Part shown: one piece after another, positions 33,392 through 41,728 of the stretch
How positions within the stretch are numbered: the stretch's first letter is position 1
Layout of the letters: each line of letters starts with the position of its first letter
DNA from: SZUA-430 sp965227535
GTDB taxonomy: Bacteria; Pseudomonadota; Alphaproteobacteria; Micropepsales; Micropepsaceae
DNA: 64,000 bases
Reading direction: 5' to 3'
Assembly (NCBI GenBank): GCA_965227535.1
Contig: OZ245761.1
Coordinates: 3,534,001 to 3,598,000 of the forward strand
Translations under genes and position numbers: made by a program
Notes under the pieces: model-generated
What the model was told of the DNA's origin: nothing
The model's input: the letters and a program-made list of their open reading frames with translations, nothing else
Databases searched by the model: none

Positions 33392-34271
33392 ATTCCGCAC
33401 GGTATCGATCAAAGCACCGCGCGCCGCACCACAAGCGCAGCACCGCACCCTCGGCCATCGCCTGCGCACGACGCGGATCTTCCGCCACCAGCGGCTTCAG
33501 CACCTCATCGTTCCACGCGCGCGAATGCCGGATGTCGAGCGCCGCATGCAAAGCGAAGTAGTGCCGCGCGTCCGGCGGCAGCCCAAGCCGGCGCAAGCCG
33601 TCGTCGACGTGGCCCACGCGCGTCGGCGCCGTCATCTCGATCGCGCCCAGCGCGCCAACGGAATGAAACGCAAAGCGCCGATTGCACGCCAGCGCCATCA
33701 TCACATTCCCAAGCGCCAGCGCTTCCGGCACCGTGGTCTCATGCTGAGGCACGATGTTGAGCAGATCGGCCAACCGGCCCAGCATCGGCCCGTGCATGCC
33801 CTTCGCCGCACCGCGCCCCATCTCGTCCCAGTAATTGCGCGCCATCTCAAGCTTCGCACGCGTCGGCATTTTGATTTGCGTCAGCGCCACAAGGTCGTCG
33901 AACCCCGCCTCGCCCGCGATCTCTTGCTCCAAGAACCAGCGCATCTCCGCAAACGTCGCATGCGCGGCGAGCCACGGAAACAAGGGATCACCTTGGCCAG
34001 GCCCCGTCGCGCGCAAACCTTCGAACCACGCCACGAACGCGTCTGGACGGTCCGGCACGTGCCCTACTATCGGACGGATATGCGCAAGCGCCGCGTCGAT
34101 GAACTCGCCTTCGAGCTTGGCAAGTGCATCGTCCTCGACAATCTCGTCGCGCCAATCCGGCCGCGGCAAGTGCGGCTCCAACCGGCGCGCGTTAAAGCGC
34201 ACCAGGTCAAGCTGCTGCGCGCCGAACAGCGCACCGTCGAGCGGTTCAATGCGTGTTGCGTGCGTGTGCAT
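33285..34271 (-). CDS. Haem-oxygenase-like iron-containing redox enzyme
   Basis: A 328-residue all-helical protein of the haem-oxygenase-like di-iron oxidase group (the class that includes UndA, SznF and BesC). Candidate metal ligands lie in AEMRWFLEQEIAGEAGFDDL, in WDEMGRGAAKGMHGPMLG, and in HYFALHAALDIRHSRAW, where a histidine-aspartate-histidine set is spaced as in the family. Such enzymes cleave or oxidise C-C and C-N bonds using oxygen. It starts within the preceding methyltransferase gene (26-bp overlap) and its last 35 codons, Ser/Arg-rich, are antisense to the DedA gene and may be non-essential tail. Confidence 0.8.
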   Translation of the reverse strand: MHTHATRIEPLDGALFGAQQLDLVRFNARRLEPHLPRPDWRDEIVEDDALAKLEGEFIDAALAHIRPIVGHVPDRPDAFVAWFEGLRATGPGQGDPLFPWLAAHATFAEMRWFLEQEIAGEAGFDDLVALTQIKMPTRAKLEMARNYWDEMGRGAAKGMHGPMLGRLADLLNIVPQHETTVPEALALGNVMMALACNRRFAFHSVGALGAIEMTAPTRVGHVDDGLRRLGLPPDARHYFALHAALDIRHSRAWNDEVLKPLVAEDPRRAQAMAEGAVLRLWCGARCFDRYRAEFKLPAAGTTQRQEGLPARGRDSASRDSATQTPSPP

Positions 34272-35223
34272 CGTGGCGACCTCCCGGCGCGGTGACGGTC
34301 AACACCACCGCGGCAATTCGGTCGACCTGGGCGTAAGCAGGTTCGTCGAGCTCCTCGCCGAACACGTCCGGATCGTACTCGTCATAAGTGAAAGGGCGAT
34401 CGCCAAGCCGCGTCGTCACGGCCTCGCGAAATTTGTCGATCCCGGCCACAACCGGCGCGCCCGTGTACAGCAGCAACCGTCCGCCTGGTGCGAGCTTGTG
34501 CAACGCCTCCTCAACGATGCGCAAGGCGAGATCGAATCCCAAAGCCCCGCCGCCATGGCGATAAACGCGCGCGCCTGCATCGACCAGATAGGGTGGATTC
34601 GCCATAATGATATCGGCGCGCTCGTCGATCCCGCGCATGACGTCGCTTTGCAAGACGCGCGCGTCGCAACCGTTCAATGCCGCATTGATGCACGCAAAAC
34701 GCACAGCGCCTGGATTGATGTCGCCGAGGACCAATTCCACGCGCGTGGATGGCGTCAGAAGAGATTGCAGATAAATCCCGCCGGCACCGCTGCCGCAGCC
34801 GATGTCGACCACAGTGATGGACGGGCCGTCATCAACATCACAAAATGTTGTGCGCAGCGCGTTGGCGAACCGGTAGGTGTCGGGCCCAAAGAACACCGCA
34901 TCCGCCGTGTCTGTCGGAAACGCGGAGTGCATGAACAACTGCGCCCCCAGCGTGGAAAACCGCACGGTGCTGCGACACAAATTGCCGCTCGCCGTCAGAG
35001 CCTCGCCCTCGCGCAAGGCCGCCAGCATCTCGCCGGGAAGCACATCGGGCGAAAACGACCGGCTCCAGCCAAAAACATCGTCGACAGTTGCGGCGATTTG
35101 CTTATCCGCACGCGCGTTGACCCGCGCATGGGTCGCCGGTGTCACGGTCGTAAACTGATAGCCGCGCGCTTTGAGCTGCCGGCCCAACGCAACAAGCGCT
35201 GCATCCCGATGATCGAGGAGCAT
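34246..35223 (-). CDS. NPPY-motif SAM-dependent methyltransferase
   Basis: A 325-residue class I methyltransferase. Motif I is ITVVDIGCGSGAGGIYL, the acidic ribose-binding residue is in LVLGDINPGAVRFA, and the catalytic motif IIMANPPYLVDAG matches N-methyltransferases of the HemK/PrmC and RsmC type. The long N-terminal domain (about 150 residues, including VFFGPDTYRFANALR) is unlike PrmC and fits a small-molecule or specialised enzyme. The stop overlaps the di-iron gene start by 26 bp, indicating that the two products work together. Confidence 0.82.
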   Translation of the reverse strand: MLLDHRDAALVALGRQLKARGYQFTTVTPATHARVNARADKQIAATVDDVFGWSRSFSPDVLPGEMLAALREGEALTASGNLCRSTVRFSTLGAQLFMHSAFPTDTADAVFFGPDTYRFANALRTTFCDVDDGPSITVVDIGCGSGAGGIYLQSLLTPSTRVELVLGDINPGAVRFACINAALNGCDARVLQSDVMRGIDERADIIMANPPYLVDAGARVYRHGGGALGFDLALRIVEEALHKLAPGGRLLLYTGAPVVAGIDKFREAVTTRLGDRPFTYDEYDPDVFGEELDEPAYAQVDRIAAVVLTVTAPGGRHDAHARNTH

Positions 35224-35245
35224 GTTTAAGGGGTCCGGTTACTGG

Positions 35246-35271
35246 CGCTCTCCAAACGCGGATGGAGAGCG
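35246..35271. other. Stem-loop between convergent-facing transcripts
   Basis: Nine-bp perfect stem CGCTCTCCA / TGGAGAGCG with an 8-base loop, between the stop of the Gfo/Idh/MocA gene (35297) and the start of the methyltransferase gene (35223), both minus strand. There is no T run, so it may attenuate or stabilise the transcript instead of ending it. Confidence 0.5.
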
Positions 35272-35296
35272 TTGGTTCCCTTGGGGAGCCCCGCTG

Positions 35297-36460
35297 TTAG
35301 GCCGCGCCCATCGCCGCGTCGAGCGTCGTCCACGTGGCCGTGCAATCGACGACCTGATTGAGCGCCTGCGCCTTATCGATCGCCATGACGGTCAGCCCTG
35401 CCTCGATCGCCTGGAACGGCGACACGGGAAACTCCGCTTCGTTCGCAAGCGCCGCCATCAGATCGCGCGCCATCGCCACGTCGGCGCCGTTATGGTCGCT
35501 CTCCGACACGCTGAACTGCTTGCGATACGGCGCACCCGTTTCCATTGTCCGCCGCCACATCAAGGTGTTGCGCACCAGATCGGCGATCAGCGTCCCCTCC
35601 GTCCCGGCCACATACCAGCGCCGCTCGCGCAGCGACGTCATGCTGTTCGAATGAAACGACAGCTGCACGCCGTTCGCATACTGCACCAGCGCCGTCTGAT
35701 GATCGGTGACGTTCGCGTCGGTCAGGAAGGCGTCTGGCGTGGATGCCCACCCGCCTGGCCACATCTCGAACGCCTCGTTGCCGTCCGTATAAACGCGCAC
35801 GGCAGGCTCGCGATCGGCGCGAAAAATTCCGCGCCCGCCAAAGCTCGCCACCCGCTGCGGCCGGGCGCCCGCGATCTCGCTCAGGATGTCGAAGTCGTGG
35901 CACACCTTGTCGAGCATGAACGACCCGCCCCACTCGCGCTTGCGCCGCCAATTGCGCGCGAGATAGGCGCCATGCTCTGGCGGCAAATGCTCCGTCGCGT
36001 CGATGGAAACGATCTGCCCCAAATGCCCTTCATGCACGACGTCCAGAATCTCGCGAACGATGGGCGCCGACCGCATCACGAGGCCCACGAACAACGGCGG
36101 CGTCTCCTCCGTCGAAAGCCGCTGCGCCAACGCGTAGGACTCGTTCTCCGTCTTGACGATCGGCTTCTCCGCAAACACCGGCGCGCGCCCATAGAGCGCC
36201 AGCATCAGATGCTCCGCATGCAGATGATTGGGCGATCCGATCAGAACCAGATCGTGCGGCCCCGACGTCAGAAGCTGCTCCGCGCTGCGATAGGCCTCGC
36301 CGGTGGCGATCCCCTCGGCCTGCACCCGCTCAAGCCCGACGGGCTCAGGATCGAAATAGCCGTCGAGTTCGAATTCTGCGCCCGCCGTCTTCAGCGCCGA
36401 CAGCACCGCCGCAATCCGCTGGCCGAGGCCTATGACTGCAAATCGCATCGTCCGCGTCAC
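35297..36460 (-). CDS. Gfo/Idh/MocA-family oxidoreductase
   Basis: A 387-residue NAD(P)-dependent oxidoreductase. The Rossmann motif is FAVIGLGQRIAAVLSAL, the cofactor strand IGSPNHLHAEHLMLAL, and the active-site lysine motif reads VFAEKPIVKTENES. The C-terminal beta-sheet substrate domain includes LDKVCHDFDILSEI, with the histidine and aspartate typical of the group. These enzymes mostly act on sugars, inositols or biliverdin-like substrates; the substrate is not evident. ATG overlaps the upstream VOC gene stop by four bases, so the two are co-translated. Confidence 0.87.
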   Translation of the reverse strand: MTRTMRFAVIGLGQRIAAVLSALKTAGAEFELDGYFDPEPVGLERVQAEGIATGEAYRSAEQLLTSGPHDLVLIGSPNHLHAEHLMLALYGRAPVFAEKPIVKTENESYALAQRLSTEETPPLFVGLVMRSAPIVREILDVVHEGHLGQIVSIDATEHLPPEHGAYLARNWRRKREWGGSFMLDKVCHDFDILSEIAGARPQRVASFGGRGIFRADREPAVRVYTDGNEAFEMWPGGWASTPDAFLTDANVTDHQTALVQYANGVQLSFHSNSMTSLRERRWYVAGTEGTLIADLVRNTLMWRRTMETGAPYRKQFSVSESDHNGADVAMARDLMAALANEAEFPVSPFQAIEAGLTVMAIDKAQALNQVVDCTATWTTLDAAMGAA

Positions 36461-36816
36461 ATCTCAAGTCGCGGGCAGCCGACGCGCAGCATGTTGCCGT
36501 TGAGGTCGATGAGCACGAACTCCGGCACACCCCAAGGCTTCTGCTCGATCGGCATCAGCTTTCCCACGCCCGCGGCCGCGAACGCACGATACGTTCCTTC
36601 CAGATCGTTGACGTAGATGTAGCAGGTGTGATCCCGGATTGTGCCGTCGATGCCGGGCGCCTCGAAGAACTGCAGCTGCACGCCGTCGCGGATCATAAAC
36701 AGGAACGAGTCCGGCGGCTCCTGCTCATGCGCGCAGATAAAGCCCAGCTTCTCGTAGAACGCCCGCGTCTCGGCGGGGTCGCGCATGGGCATCGTCGGAA
36801 CAGCAAAGTCAGGCAT
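36457..36816 (-). CDS. VOC-superfamily (glyoxalase/bleomycin-resistance-like) protein
   Basis: A 119-residue single-domain protein with the paired beta-alpha-beta-beta-beta units of the VOC fold. Segments are PTMPMRDPAETRAFYEKLGF, DGVQLQFFEAPG, TCYIYVNDLEGTYRAF and the C-terminal PWGVPEFVLIDLNGNMLRVG, ending like bleomycin-resistance proteins. It could bind a small aromatic or glycopeptide drug, or act as a dioxygenase or isomerase; metal ligands are incomplete. It heads the two-gene unit with the oxidoreductase. Confidence 0.82.
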   Translation of the reverse strand: MPDFAVPTMPMRDPAETRAFYEKLGFICAHEQEPPDSFLFMIRDGVQLQFFEAPGIDGTIRDHTCYIYVNDLEGTYRAFAAAGVGKLMPIEQKPWGVPEFVLIDLNGNMLRVGCPRLEM

Positions 36817-36845
36817 AAATCACCACCAGGACCGCCAAAGAATTA

Positions 36846-36873
36846 GCCCTTCCCGCGTCGCCGAGGGAAGGGC
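36846..36873 (-). terminator. Terminator-like hairpin after hbd
   Basis: A 9-bp perfect stem (GCCCTTCCC / GGGAAGGGC) with a 10-base loop. On the minus strand it follows the hbd stop at 36903 and is succeeded by the T-rich TAATTCTTT, so it most likely terminates the hbd transcript before the VOC gene. Confidence 0.65.
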
Positions 36874-36902
36874 CAAAAATCACAGCCGATGCATGGGCGG
36901 TA

Positions 36903-37778
36903 TTACCGCGTCGGAACGGGCTTCTCACCGCGATAGTCGTAGAAACCACGCTTGGTCTTCTGCCCAAGCCACCCGGCCTCGACATACTTCACGAGAAGCG
37001 GGCAGGGGCGATACTTCGAGTCCGCGAGGCCTTCGTACAGCACCTGCATCACCGACAGACACGTGTCGAGACCGATGAAGTCGGCCAACTGCAGCGGCCC
37101 CATCGGGTGATTGGCGCCAAGACGCATGGCTGTATCGATCGCTTCAACCGTACCCACGCCTTCGTACAGCGTGTAGACGGCCTCATTGATCATCGGCAGC
37201 AAGATGCGGTTGACGATGAAGGCCGGGAAGTCTTCCGAATTCGCCGACGTCTTGCCCAACTTCTTGACCAGCGCCTGCACCGACAGGAAGGTTTCTTCCT
37301 CCGTCGCAATGCCGCGGATCAACTCGACCAACTGCATCAACGGCACGGGGTTCATAAAGTGCAGACCGATGAACCGCTCCGGCCGGTCGGTGACCGACGC
37401 CAGGCGCGTGATCGAAATCGACGACGTGTTCGACGCGATCATCGCCTGCTTCGACAACCGCGGACAAAGATCGACGAAAATCTGCTTCTTCAGCTTCTCG
37501 TCTTCCGTCGCCGCTTCGATGGCGAGATCGACGTCGCGGAACGCATCCAACGACTTCGCCGGCTGGATATTCTTCATCGCCCGGTCTTTGTCGGCGTCGG
37601 TGATCTTGCCGCGTGCAACCTGCCGCGAGAGATTTCCGGCGATGATGTCGAAGGCAGCCTCGATCCGCTCCGCCTTCACGTCGTTGAGCAGCACGGTGTA
37701 ACCCGCAAGAGCGCACACATGGGCAATACCATTGCCCATCTGACCTGCACCGATCACGCCGACACGTTCGATATTCAT
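36903..37778 (-). CDS. hbd: 3-hydroxybutyryl-CoA dehydrogenase
   Basis: A 291-residue NAD(P)-linked dehydrogenase interconverting acetoacetyl-CoA and 3-hydroxybutyryl-CoA. The Rossmann motif is VGVIGAGQMGNGIAHVCA; catalytic residues sit in SSISITRL, the histidine in FIGLHFMNPVPLMQLVEL, and the substrate-binding domain has PAFIVNRILLPMINEAVYTL. ATG 37778 matches the conserved N-terminus and follows a weak AGGTG. In this setting it links acetoacetyl-CoA with the ethylmalonyl-CoA pathway or with storage-polymer turnover. It lies downstream of etfA in the same direction. Confidence 0.95.
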   Translation of the reverse strand: MNIERVGVIGAGQMGNGIAHVCALAGYTVLLNDVKAERIEAAFDIIAGNLSRQVARGKITDADKDRAMKNIQPAKSLDAFRDVDLAIEAATEDEKLKKQIFVDLCPRLSKQAMIASNTSSISITRLASVTDRPERFIGLHFMNPVPLMQLVELIRGIATEEETFLSVQALVKKLGKTSANSEDFPAFIVNRILLPMINEAVYTLYEGVGTVEAIDTAMRLGANHPMGPLQLADFIGLDTCLSVMQVLYEGLADSKYRPCPLLVKYVEAGWLGQKTKRGFYDYRGEKPVPTR

Positions 37779-37860
37779 GGCACCTATCTCGCGCTCGCCC
37801 GGACCCAACGCCCGTGCGGCTAGAAGTTGATGTGACCCCGGCCCGTTCTGCCCTTGCCCC

Positions 37861-38802
37861 TCAATACCCTTGCTTCTTCAGCTCGTCGTCCAATTCCGGC
37901 ACCGCCTTGAACAGGTCGGCGACGAGGCCGTAATCGGCCACTTGGAAGATGGGGGCTTCTTCGTCTTTGTTGATCGCGACGATGACCTTCGAATCTTTCA
38001 TACCCGCCAAATGCTGAATGGCGCCTGAAATACCGACCGCGATGTAAAGTTCCGGCGCGACGACCTTGCCGGTCTGACCGACCTGATAATCGTTCGGCAC
38101 AAAGCCCGCATCGACGGCCGCGCGGCTCGCGCCGACGGCAGCCTTCAGGCGATCGGCGATCTTCTCCAGCAGGTGGAAGTTCTCACCCGACTGCATACCG
38201 CGCCCGCCCGACACGACGACGCGCGCCGAAGCCAACTCAGGACGCTCAGATTTCGACAGCTCGTCTTTCACGAACTCCGAAACGCCGGGACCCTTCGCCG
38301 CGTCGATCGTCTCGACGGCAGCCGAACCGTTCAGCTCCGCCGCCTTGAACGCGGTCGAACGCACGGTGATGACCTTCTTGCCCGCACCCGCCTGCACCTG
38401 CTGCAGCGCGTTGCCGGCATAGATCGGCCGCGTAAACGTATCCGGCCCGTCGACCGAAATGATCTCGGAGATTTGCGGTACGTTGAGAGCGGCCGCCACG
38501 CGCGGCATGAAATTCTTGCCGCTGGTCGACGCCGGCGACAGCACCGCGTCATACTTGCCGGCGAGTTCGACGACCAGCGCCGCCATGTTCTCAGCCAGCT
38601 GCTGCGCATACTGCGCGTCATCGGCGAGCAAAACCTTGCCGGCGCCCGCGATCTTCGCCGCCGCATCGGCAACGGCCTTCGCGTTGTGACCCGCAACCAG
38701 AATGTCGACGGGTGATCCCAACGCCTTCGCGGCCGTCATGGACTTCACCGTGGAATCTTTGAGCGACGTGTTGTCGTGCTCGGCGATCAGAAGAACGGCC
38801 AT
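37861..38802 (-). CDS. etfA: Electron transfer flavoprotein alpha subunit
   Basis: FAD-binding subunit of the EtfAB heterodimer that collects electrons from acyl-CoA dehydrogenases and passes them to ETF-ubiquinone oxidoreductase. The 313-residue protein begins MAVLLIAEHDN and carries the C-terminal FAD-binding domain with VVSGGRGMQSGENFHLL, DYQVGQTGKVVAPELYIAVGISG and IQHLAGMKDSKVIVAINKDEEAP. Its start overlaps the etfB stop by one base (TAATG), so the subunits are made together. Mcd, encoded 5 kb away, is a likely electron donor. Confidence 0.96.
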   Translation of the reverse strand: MAVLLIAEHDNTSLKDSTVKSMTAAKALGSPVDILVAGHNAKAVADAAAKIAGAGKVLLADDAQYAQQLAENMAALVVELAGKYDAVLSPASTSGKNFMPRVAAALNVPQISEIISVDGPDTFTRPIYAGNALQQVQAGAGKKVITVRSTAFKAAELNGSAAVETIDAAKGPGVSEFVKDELSKSERPELASARVVVSGGRGMQSGENFHLLEKIADRLKAAVGASRAAVDAGFVPNDYQVGQTGKVVAPELYIAVGISGAIQHLAGMKDSKVIVAINKDEEAPIFQVADYGLVADLFKAVPELDDELKKQGY

Positions 38803-39551
38803 TAGATTACCCCCGCTTCGTTCTTCAGCTTGTCGACAAGTTCCTGGACCGTCTTCACCTTGGCGCCGCCCTTACGCTTCGGCGGCTCGGTCACCTTCAG
38901 AACTTTCAGCAGCGGCGCGGGATCGACGCCGTAATCGGCCGGCGACTTCTCGTCGATCGGCTTCTTCTTGGCCTTCATGATGTTCGGCAGCGACGCATAG
39001 CGCGGCTCGTTCAAACGAAGATCGGTCGTGATGATCGCGGGCAAGTTCAACCGCAGCGTCTGCAAGCCGCCGTCGACTTCGCGCGTGACTTCCGCCTTAC
39101 CGCCTTCGACGACAACCTTCGACGCAAACGTCCCCTGACCCCAGCCCAAAAGCTGCGCCAGCATCTGTCCCGTCTGATTGCTGTCGTCGTCGATCGCCTG
39201 CTTGCCCAGGATGATGAGCTGCGGCGACTCCGCCTTGGCGATGCCCGCCAAGATCTTGGCGACGGTCAGAGGCTCAACCTCATGATCGACCTTCACCAGG
39301 ATGCCACGATCGGCGCCCATCGCGAGAGCGGTGCGAATGGTTTCCTGCGTAGCCTGAGGACCAACCGACACGGCGATGATCTCCGTGACGACGCCCTTTT
39401 CCTTCAGCCGGATGGCTTCCTCGACGCCGATTTCGTCGAAGGGATTCATCGACATTTTGACGTTGGCCAGATCGACGCCGGTCTGGTCGGCTTTCACGCG
39501 AATTTTGACGTTGTAATCAACGACGCGCTTGATCGGTACAAGCACCTTCAT
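38802..39551 (-). CDS. etfB: Electron transfer flavoprotein beta subunit
   Basis: AMP-binding EtfB of 249 residues. It starts MKVLVPIKRVVDYNVKI and contains MSMNPFDEIGVEEAIRLKEKG, the QLIILGKQAIDDDSNQTGQ nucleotide segment and the signature LRLNLPAIITTDLRLNEPRYA. It is the first gene of etfB-etfA-hbd. A palindrome TTGTGC-GGT-GCACAA lies about 75 to 90 bp upstream of the start. The adjacent rhomboid gene interrupts what is otherwise an adenosyltransferase-etfBA-hbd block. Confidence 0.96.
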   Translation of the reverse strand: MKVLVPIKRVVDYNVKIRVKADQTGVDLANVKMSMNPFDEIGVEEAIRLKEKGVVTEIIAVSVGPQATQETIRTALAMGADRGILVKVDHEVEPLTVAKILAGIAKAESPQLIILGKQAIDDDSNQTGQMLAQLLGWGQGTFASKVVVEGGKAEVTREVDGGLQTLRLNLPAIITTDLRLNEPRYASLPNIMKAKKKPIDEKSPADYGVDPAPLLKVLKVTEPPKRKGGAKVKTVQELVDKLKNEAGVI

Positions 39552-39625
39552 CAGGCAGTTCTCTCCGGTGGAAGGGGGCCGCGCTTCGTAGGAGCTCGCG
39601 CATTGCCCTCATGATATTCGTGTAA

Positions 39626-39640
39626 TTGTGCGGTGCACAA
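39626..39640. promoter_or_regulatory. Palindromic operator candidate upstream of etfBA
   Basis: Perfect palindrome TTGTGC-GGT-GCACAA, itself inside a longer imperfect palindrome at 39622-39645. It sits in the 211-bp gap between etfB and the rhomboid gene. A related site (TTGTGC-AGC-GCAATA) precedes ccr. The TGC-N3-GCA core resembles published PhaR-type sites of polyhydroxybutyrate regulation, but the regulator is not known here. Confidence 0.5.
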
Positions 39641-39762
39641 ATTACGTGCAACCGTGAAACGTGTCAACGAAACTGGGACCGTTAAGCTTGCCAGGTGCCA
39701 AACGTCTGTGGGTGAGCGGCCCCGGCCGCGGGACCGCCTTTCTGCACAGAGTTTAGACGCGC

Positions 39763-40461
39763 CTAACGTTCGGGCGCGCCCCCGAATAGTGGCTGATCGC
39801 TGCGTTTGAACAATCCGACGAGGATGACGCCCGCGGCAAAGCCGCCCAGATGGGCCCACCACGCTGTTCCATCCTGGATGTCATAGACCACGAAGAAAAT
39901 CTGCGTCGCAACAAACGCCCCGATCACCACCCACGCTGGCAGCTTCAGCGGCAACCGCATGAACGCCAGCGACCACATCTTCACCCGCGGATAGAGCATG
40001 ATGTACGCGCCGACGATGCCCGAGGTCGCGCCCGATGCGCCGATCAAAGGCGCCTCCGATCCAACGTTCATGGCCACATGGGCGAGCCCCGCCGCGATGC
40101 CGGTCAGCAGGTAAAAGATCAGGAACTTCAGCGATCCCATGGCGTCTTCGATGTTGTCGCCGAAAACCCAAAGAAACAGCATGTTTCCGATCAGATGCCA
40201 CCAATCGCCATGCAGAAACATGTAGGTGATGAGTGTGGCTTCGGGCGGCAAACCGGCGAAATCGATGGGCACCGTCGCACTGCCCTCAAGCAGCGCCGAC
40301 GGTGTAACCCCCGCCATCTGCGCGACACCCATGAGGCCCGCTTCGCCCAGCGAATCCTGCCAGATGAAGACGATCACGTTGATGATGATCAACCCGACGG
40401 TGACGAACTGAAACCAGATGAATTTCAGAGGGTTGTCGTCTTTAAGCGGCAGAAAAACCAT
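39763..40461 (-). CDS. Rhomboid-family intramembrane serine protease
   Basis: A 232-residue membrane protein with six to seven hydrophobic helices. Rhomboid signatures are TYMFLHGDWWHLIGNMLFLWVFG with histidine and asparagine, the catalytic serine motif PLIGASGATSGIVGAY, and the catalytic histidine in AWWAHLGGFAAGVILVG. It cleaves membrane proteins within or near the bilayer; substrates are unknown. ATG 40461 follows GAGG. It lies between etfB and the YbjN-like gene and has its own promoter region. Confidence 0.92.
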   Translation of the reverse strand: MVFLPLKDDNPLKFIWFQFVTVGLIIINVIVFIWQDSLGEAGLMGVAQMAGVTPSALLEGSATVPIDFAGLPPEATLITYMFLHGDWWHLIGNMLFLWVFGDNIEDAMGSLKFLIFYLLTGIAAGLAHVAMNVGSEAPLIGASGATSGIVGAYIMLYPRVKMWSLAFMRLPLKLPAWVVIGAFVATQIFFVVYDIQDGTAWWAHLGGFAAGVILVGLFKRSDQPLFGGAPER

Positions 40462-40559
40462 GGATGCCTCGGAGAGGTTTGCCCGAACTTGGCAAACCAT
40501 ACCCGACGCGTCGTCCACACGCGAACGGCGAACGTGCCGCAACGGAAAGGAGGGTTTTC

Positions 40560-41066
40560 CTAGACTTTCAGGTGCGTCCGCACGTCGTCCAGCACGCGAA
40601 GCCAGTTGTCGACATGCCGCTTTAGATTCGCGGTCGTCACGCCGTCCTTGATGTTCACCGAGTAGTCGAACATGAACATCTTGGCGTCTTTGCTCAGGTA
40701 AGCGCGGCCGAAGACGAATTTTTGATTGTAGACGTTGGCCGAGTCGACGCCGGCGTTCTTGGCCAGGTCCCACTGCGCCAGAAACTGCAGATTGTTGCAG
40801 CGCCGCTTGTCTGCGCCGGTGCCGGTGCAGTCGTACATATTCACGTAGAACTCTGTTCCCTTCGGCGTTTTCGCCGACAGCCAGGGATCGGCATCCGATG
40901 TCGTCGAGTCCTTCACCGTCATCCCATGCGACGCCAACACATCGACGAGTTCGCCGCGCGTGATGCCGCCTTCGATCAGTTTGACCTTCGCCACGGGCGC
41001 CGCGGCGAGCGCAGCACCGACGAGGCCGAGCGCCGAAATGGCGGCAATGAGCAACGACTTGAGCAT
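40560..41066 (-). CDS. Secreted YbjN-domain protein
   Basis: A 168-residue protein with a signal peptide (MLKSLLIAAISALGLVGAALA, mature from about residue 22). The mature domain fits the YbjN group of sensory-transduction-like proteins: ITRGELVDVLASHGMTVK, FYVNMYDCTGTGADKRRCNNLQF and LKRHVDNWLRVLDDVRTHL. Periplasmic YbjN proteins have no established activity. ATG 41066 lies at a clear signal sequence with GGAGA upstream; longer frames add no conserved residues. Confidence 0.78.
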   Translation of the reverse strand: MLKSLLIAAISALGLVGAALAAAPVAKVKLIEGGITRGELVDVLASHGMTVKDSTTSDADPWLSAKTPKGTEFYVNMYDCTGTGADKRRCNNLQFLAQWDLAKNAGVDSANVYNQKFVFGRAYLSKDAKMFMFDYSVNIKDGVTTANLKRHVDNWLRVLDDVRTHLKV

Positions 41067-41146
41067 GGGGCTTGGTCTCCGCGACACCGGACGATGAAGG
41101 CGGCGAAATGTAATCCCGCCTCCCGCAAATTCAACTGACGCAAAGT

Positions 41147-41716
41147 TTAAGTGCGATTGGCGCCGGGCACCCAAAGCACGTCGCCGCCCGCGCTAAAATT
41201 GGCGAACCGCGCGGCGACGAACAGAAAATCAGATAGGCGGTTCGTATACTTCACCGCCGTTTCGCCCACCGGCTCGCTCTCCGCAAGCTTGACTATCAGC
41301 CGCTCCGCGCGCCGGCACACCGTGCGCGCAACGTGAAGCTGTGCCGCCGCAGCCGTCCCGCCGGGCAGGACAAAAGAGCGCAGCGGCGCAAGTTTCTCGT
41401 TCATCGCGTCGATTTCGCGCTCAAGCCGGTCGACCTGGGGCTGCGCAATGCGCAACGCCTTCGCCGCCATCTCGCTACCGTCGTCGGGCACGCAAAGATC
41501 GGCGCCGAGATCGAAGAGATCGTTCTGCACCCGCGCCAGCATCACATCGAGGTCACCCGATGCGCTAAGCCGCGCCACGCCTACGCAAGCGTTGGTTTCG
41601 TCGACGGTGCCATAGGCCTCAATGCGTGGATCATACTTCGCCACGCGCTTGCCGGTGCCCAGCGCCGTGTCGCCCTTATCGCCCGTGCGCGTGTAGATGC
41701 GGTTCAAAACGACCAA
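41147..41716 (-). CDS. pduO: ATP:cob(I)alamin adenosyltransferase, PduO type
   Basis: Transfers the adenosyl group of ATP to cob(I)alamin, making the coenzyme for B12-dependent mutases and ribonucleotide reductase. The 189-residue protein has the PduO signature NRIYTRTGDKGDTALGTGKR at the N-terminus, EAYGTVDETNACVG, and the C-terminal RRAERLIVKL and YTNRLSDFLFVAARFAN. Its clients in this window are Ecm and NrdJ. It follows the twin-helix gene by 12 bp; the order twin-helix protein, adenosyltransferase, etfB, etfA, hbd is conserved in many Alphaproteobacteria, here with two inserted genes. Confidence 0.95.
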   Translation of the reverse strand: MVVLNRIYTRTGDKGDTALGTGKRVAKYDPRIEAYGTVDETNACVGVARLSASGDLDVMLARVQNDLFDLGADLCVPDDGSEMAAKALRIAQPQVDRLEREIDAMNEKLAPLRSFVLPGGTAAAAQLHVARTVCRRAERLIVKLAESEPVGETAVKYTNRLSDFLFVAARFANFSAGGDVLWVPGANRT

Positions 41717-41728
41717 GACATGCCTCCG

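Noticed and set aside
39551..39862. Open frame of 103 codons upstream of etfB on the minus strand
   Set aside because: It covers the intergenic promoter and the 3' end of the rhomboid gene, lacks domain character, and is arginine-rich like other shadow frames here.
40462..40773. N-terminal extension of the rhomboid protease
   Set aside because: About 100 arginine-rich residues antisense to the YbjN gene region, without hydrophobic helices; ATG 40461 begins the conserved part.
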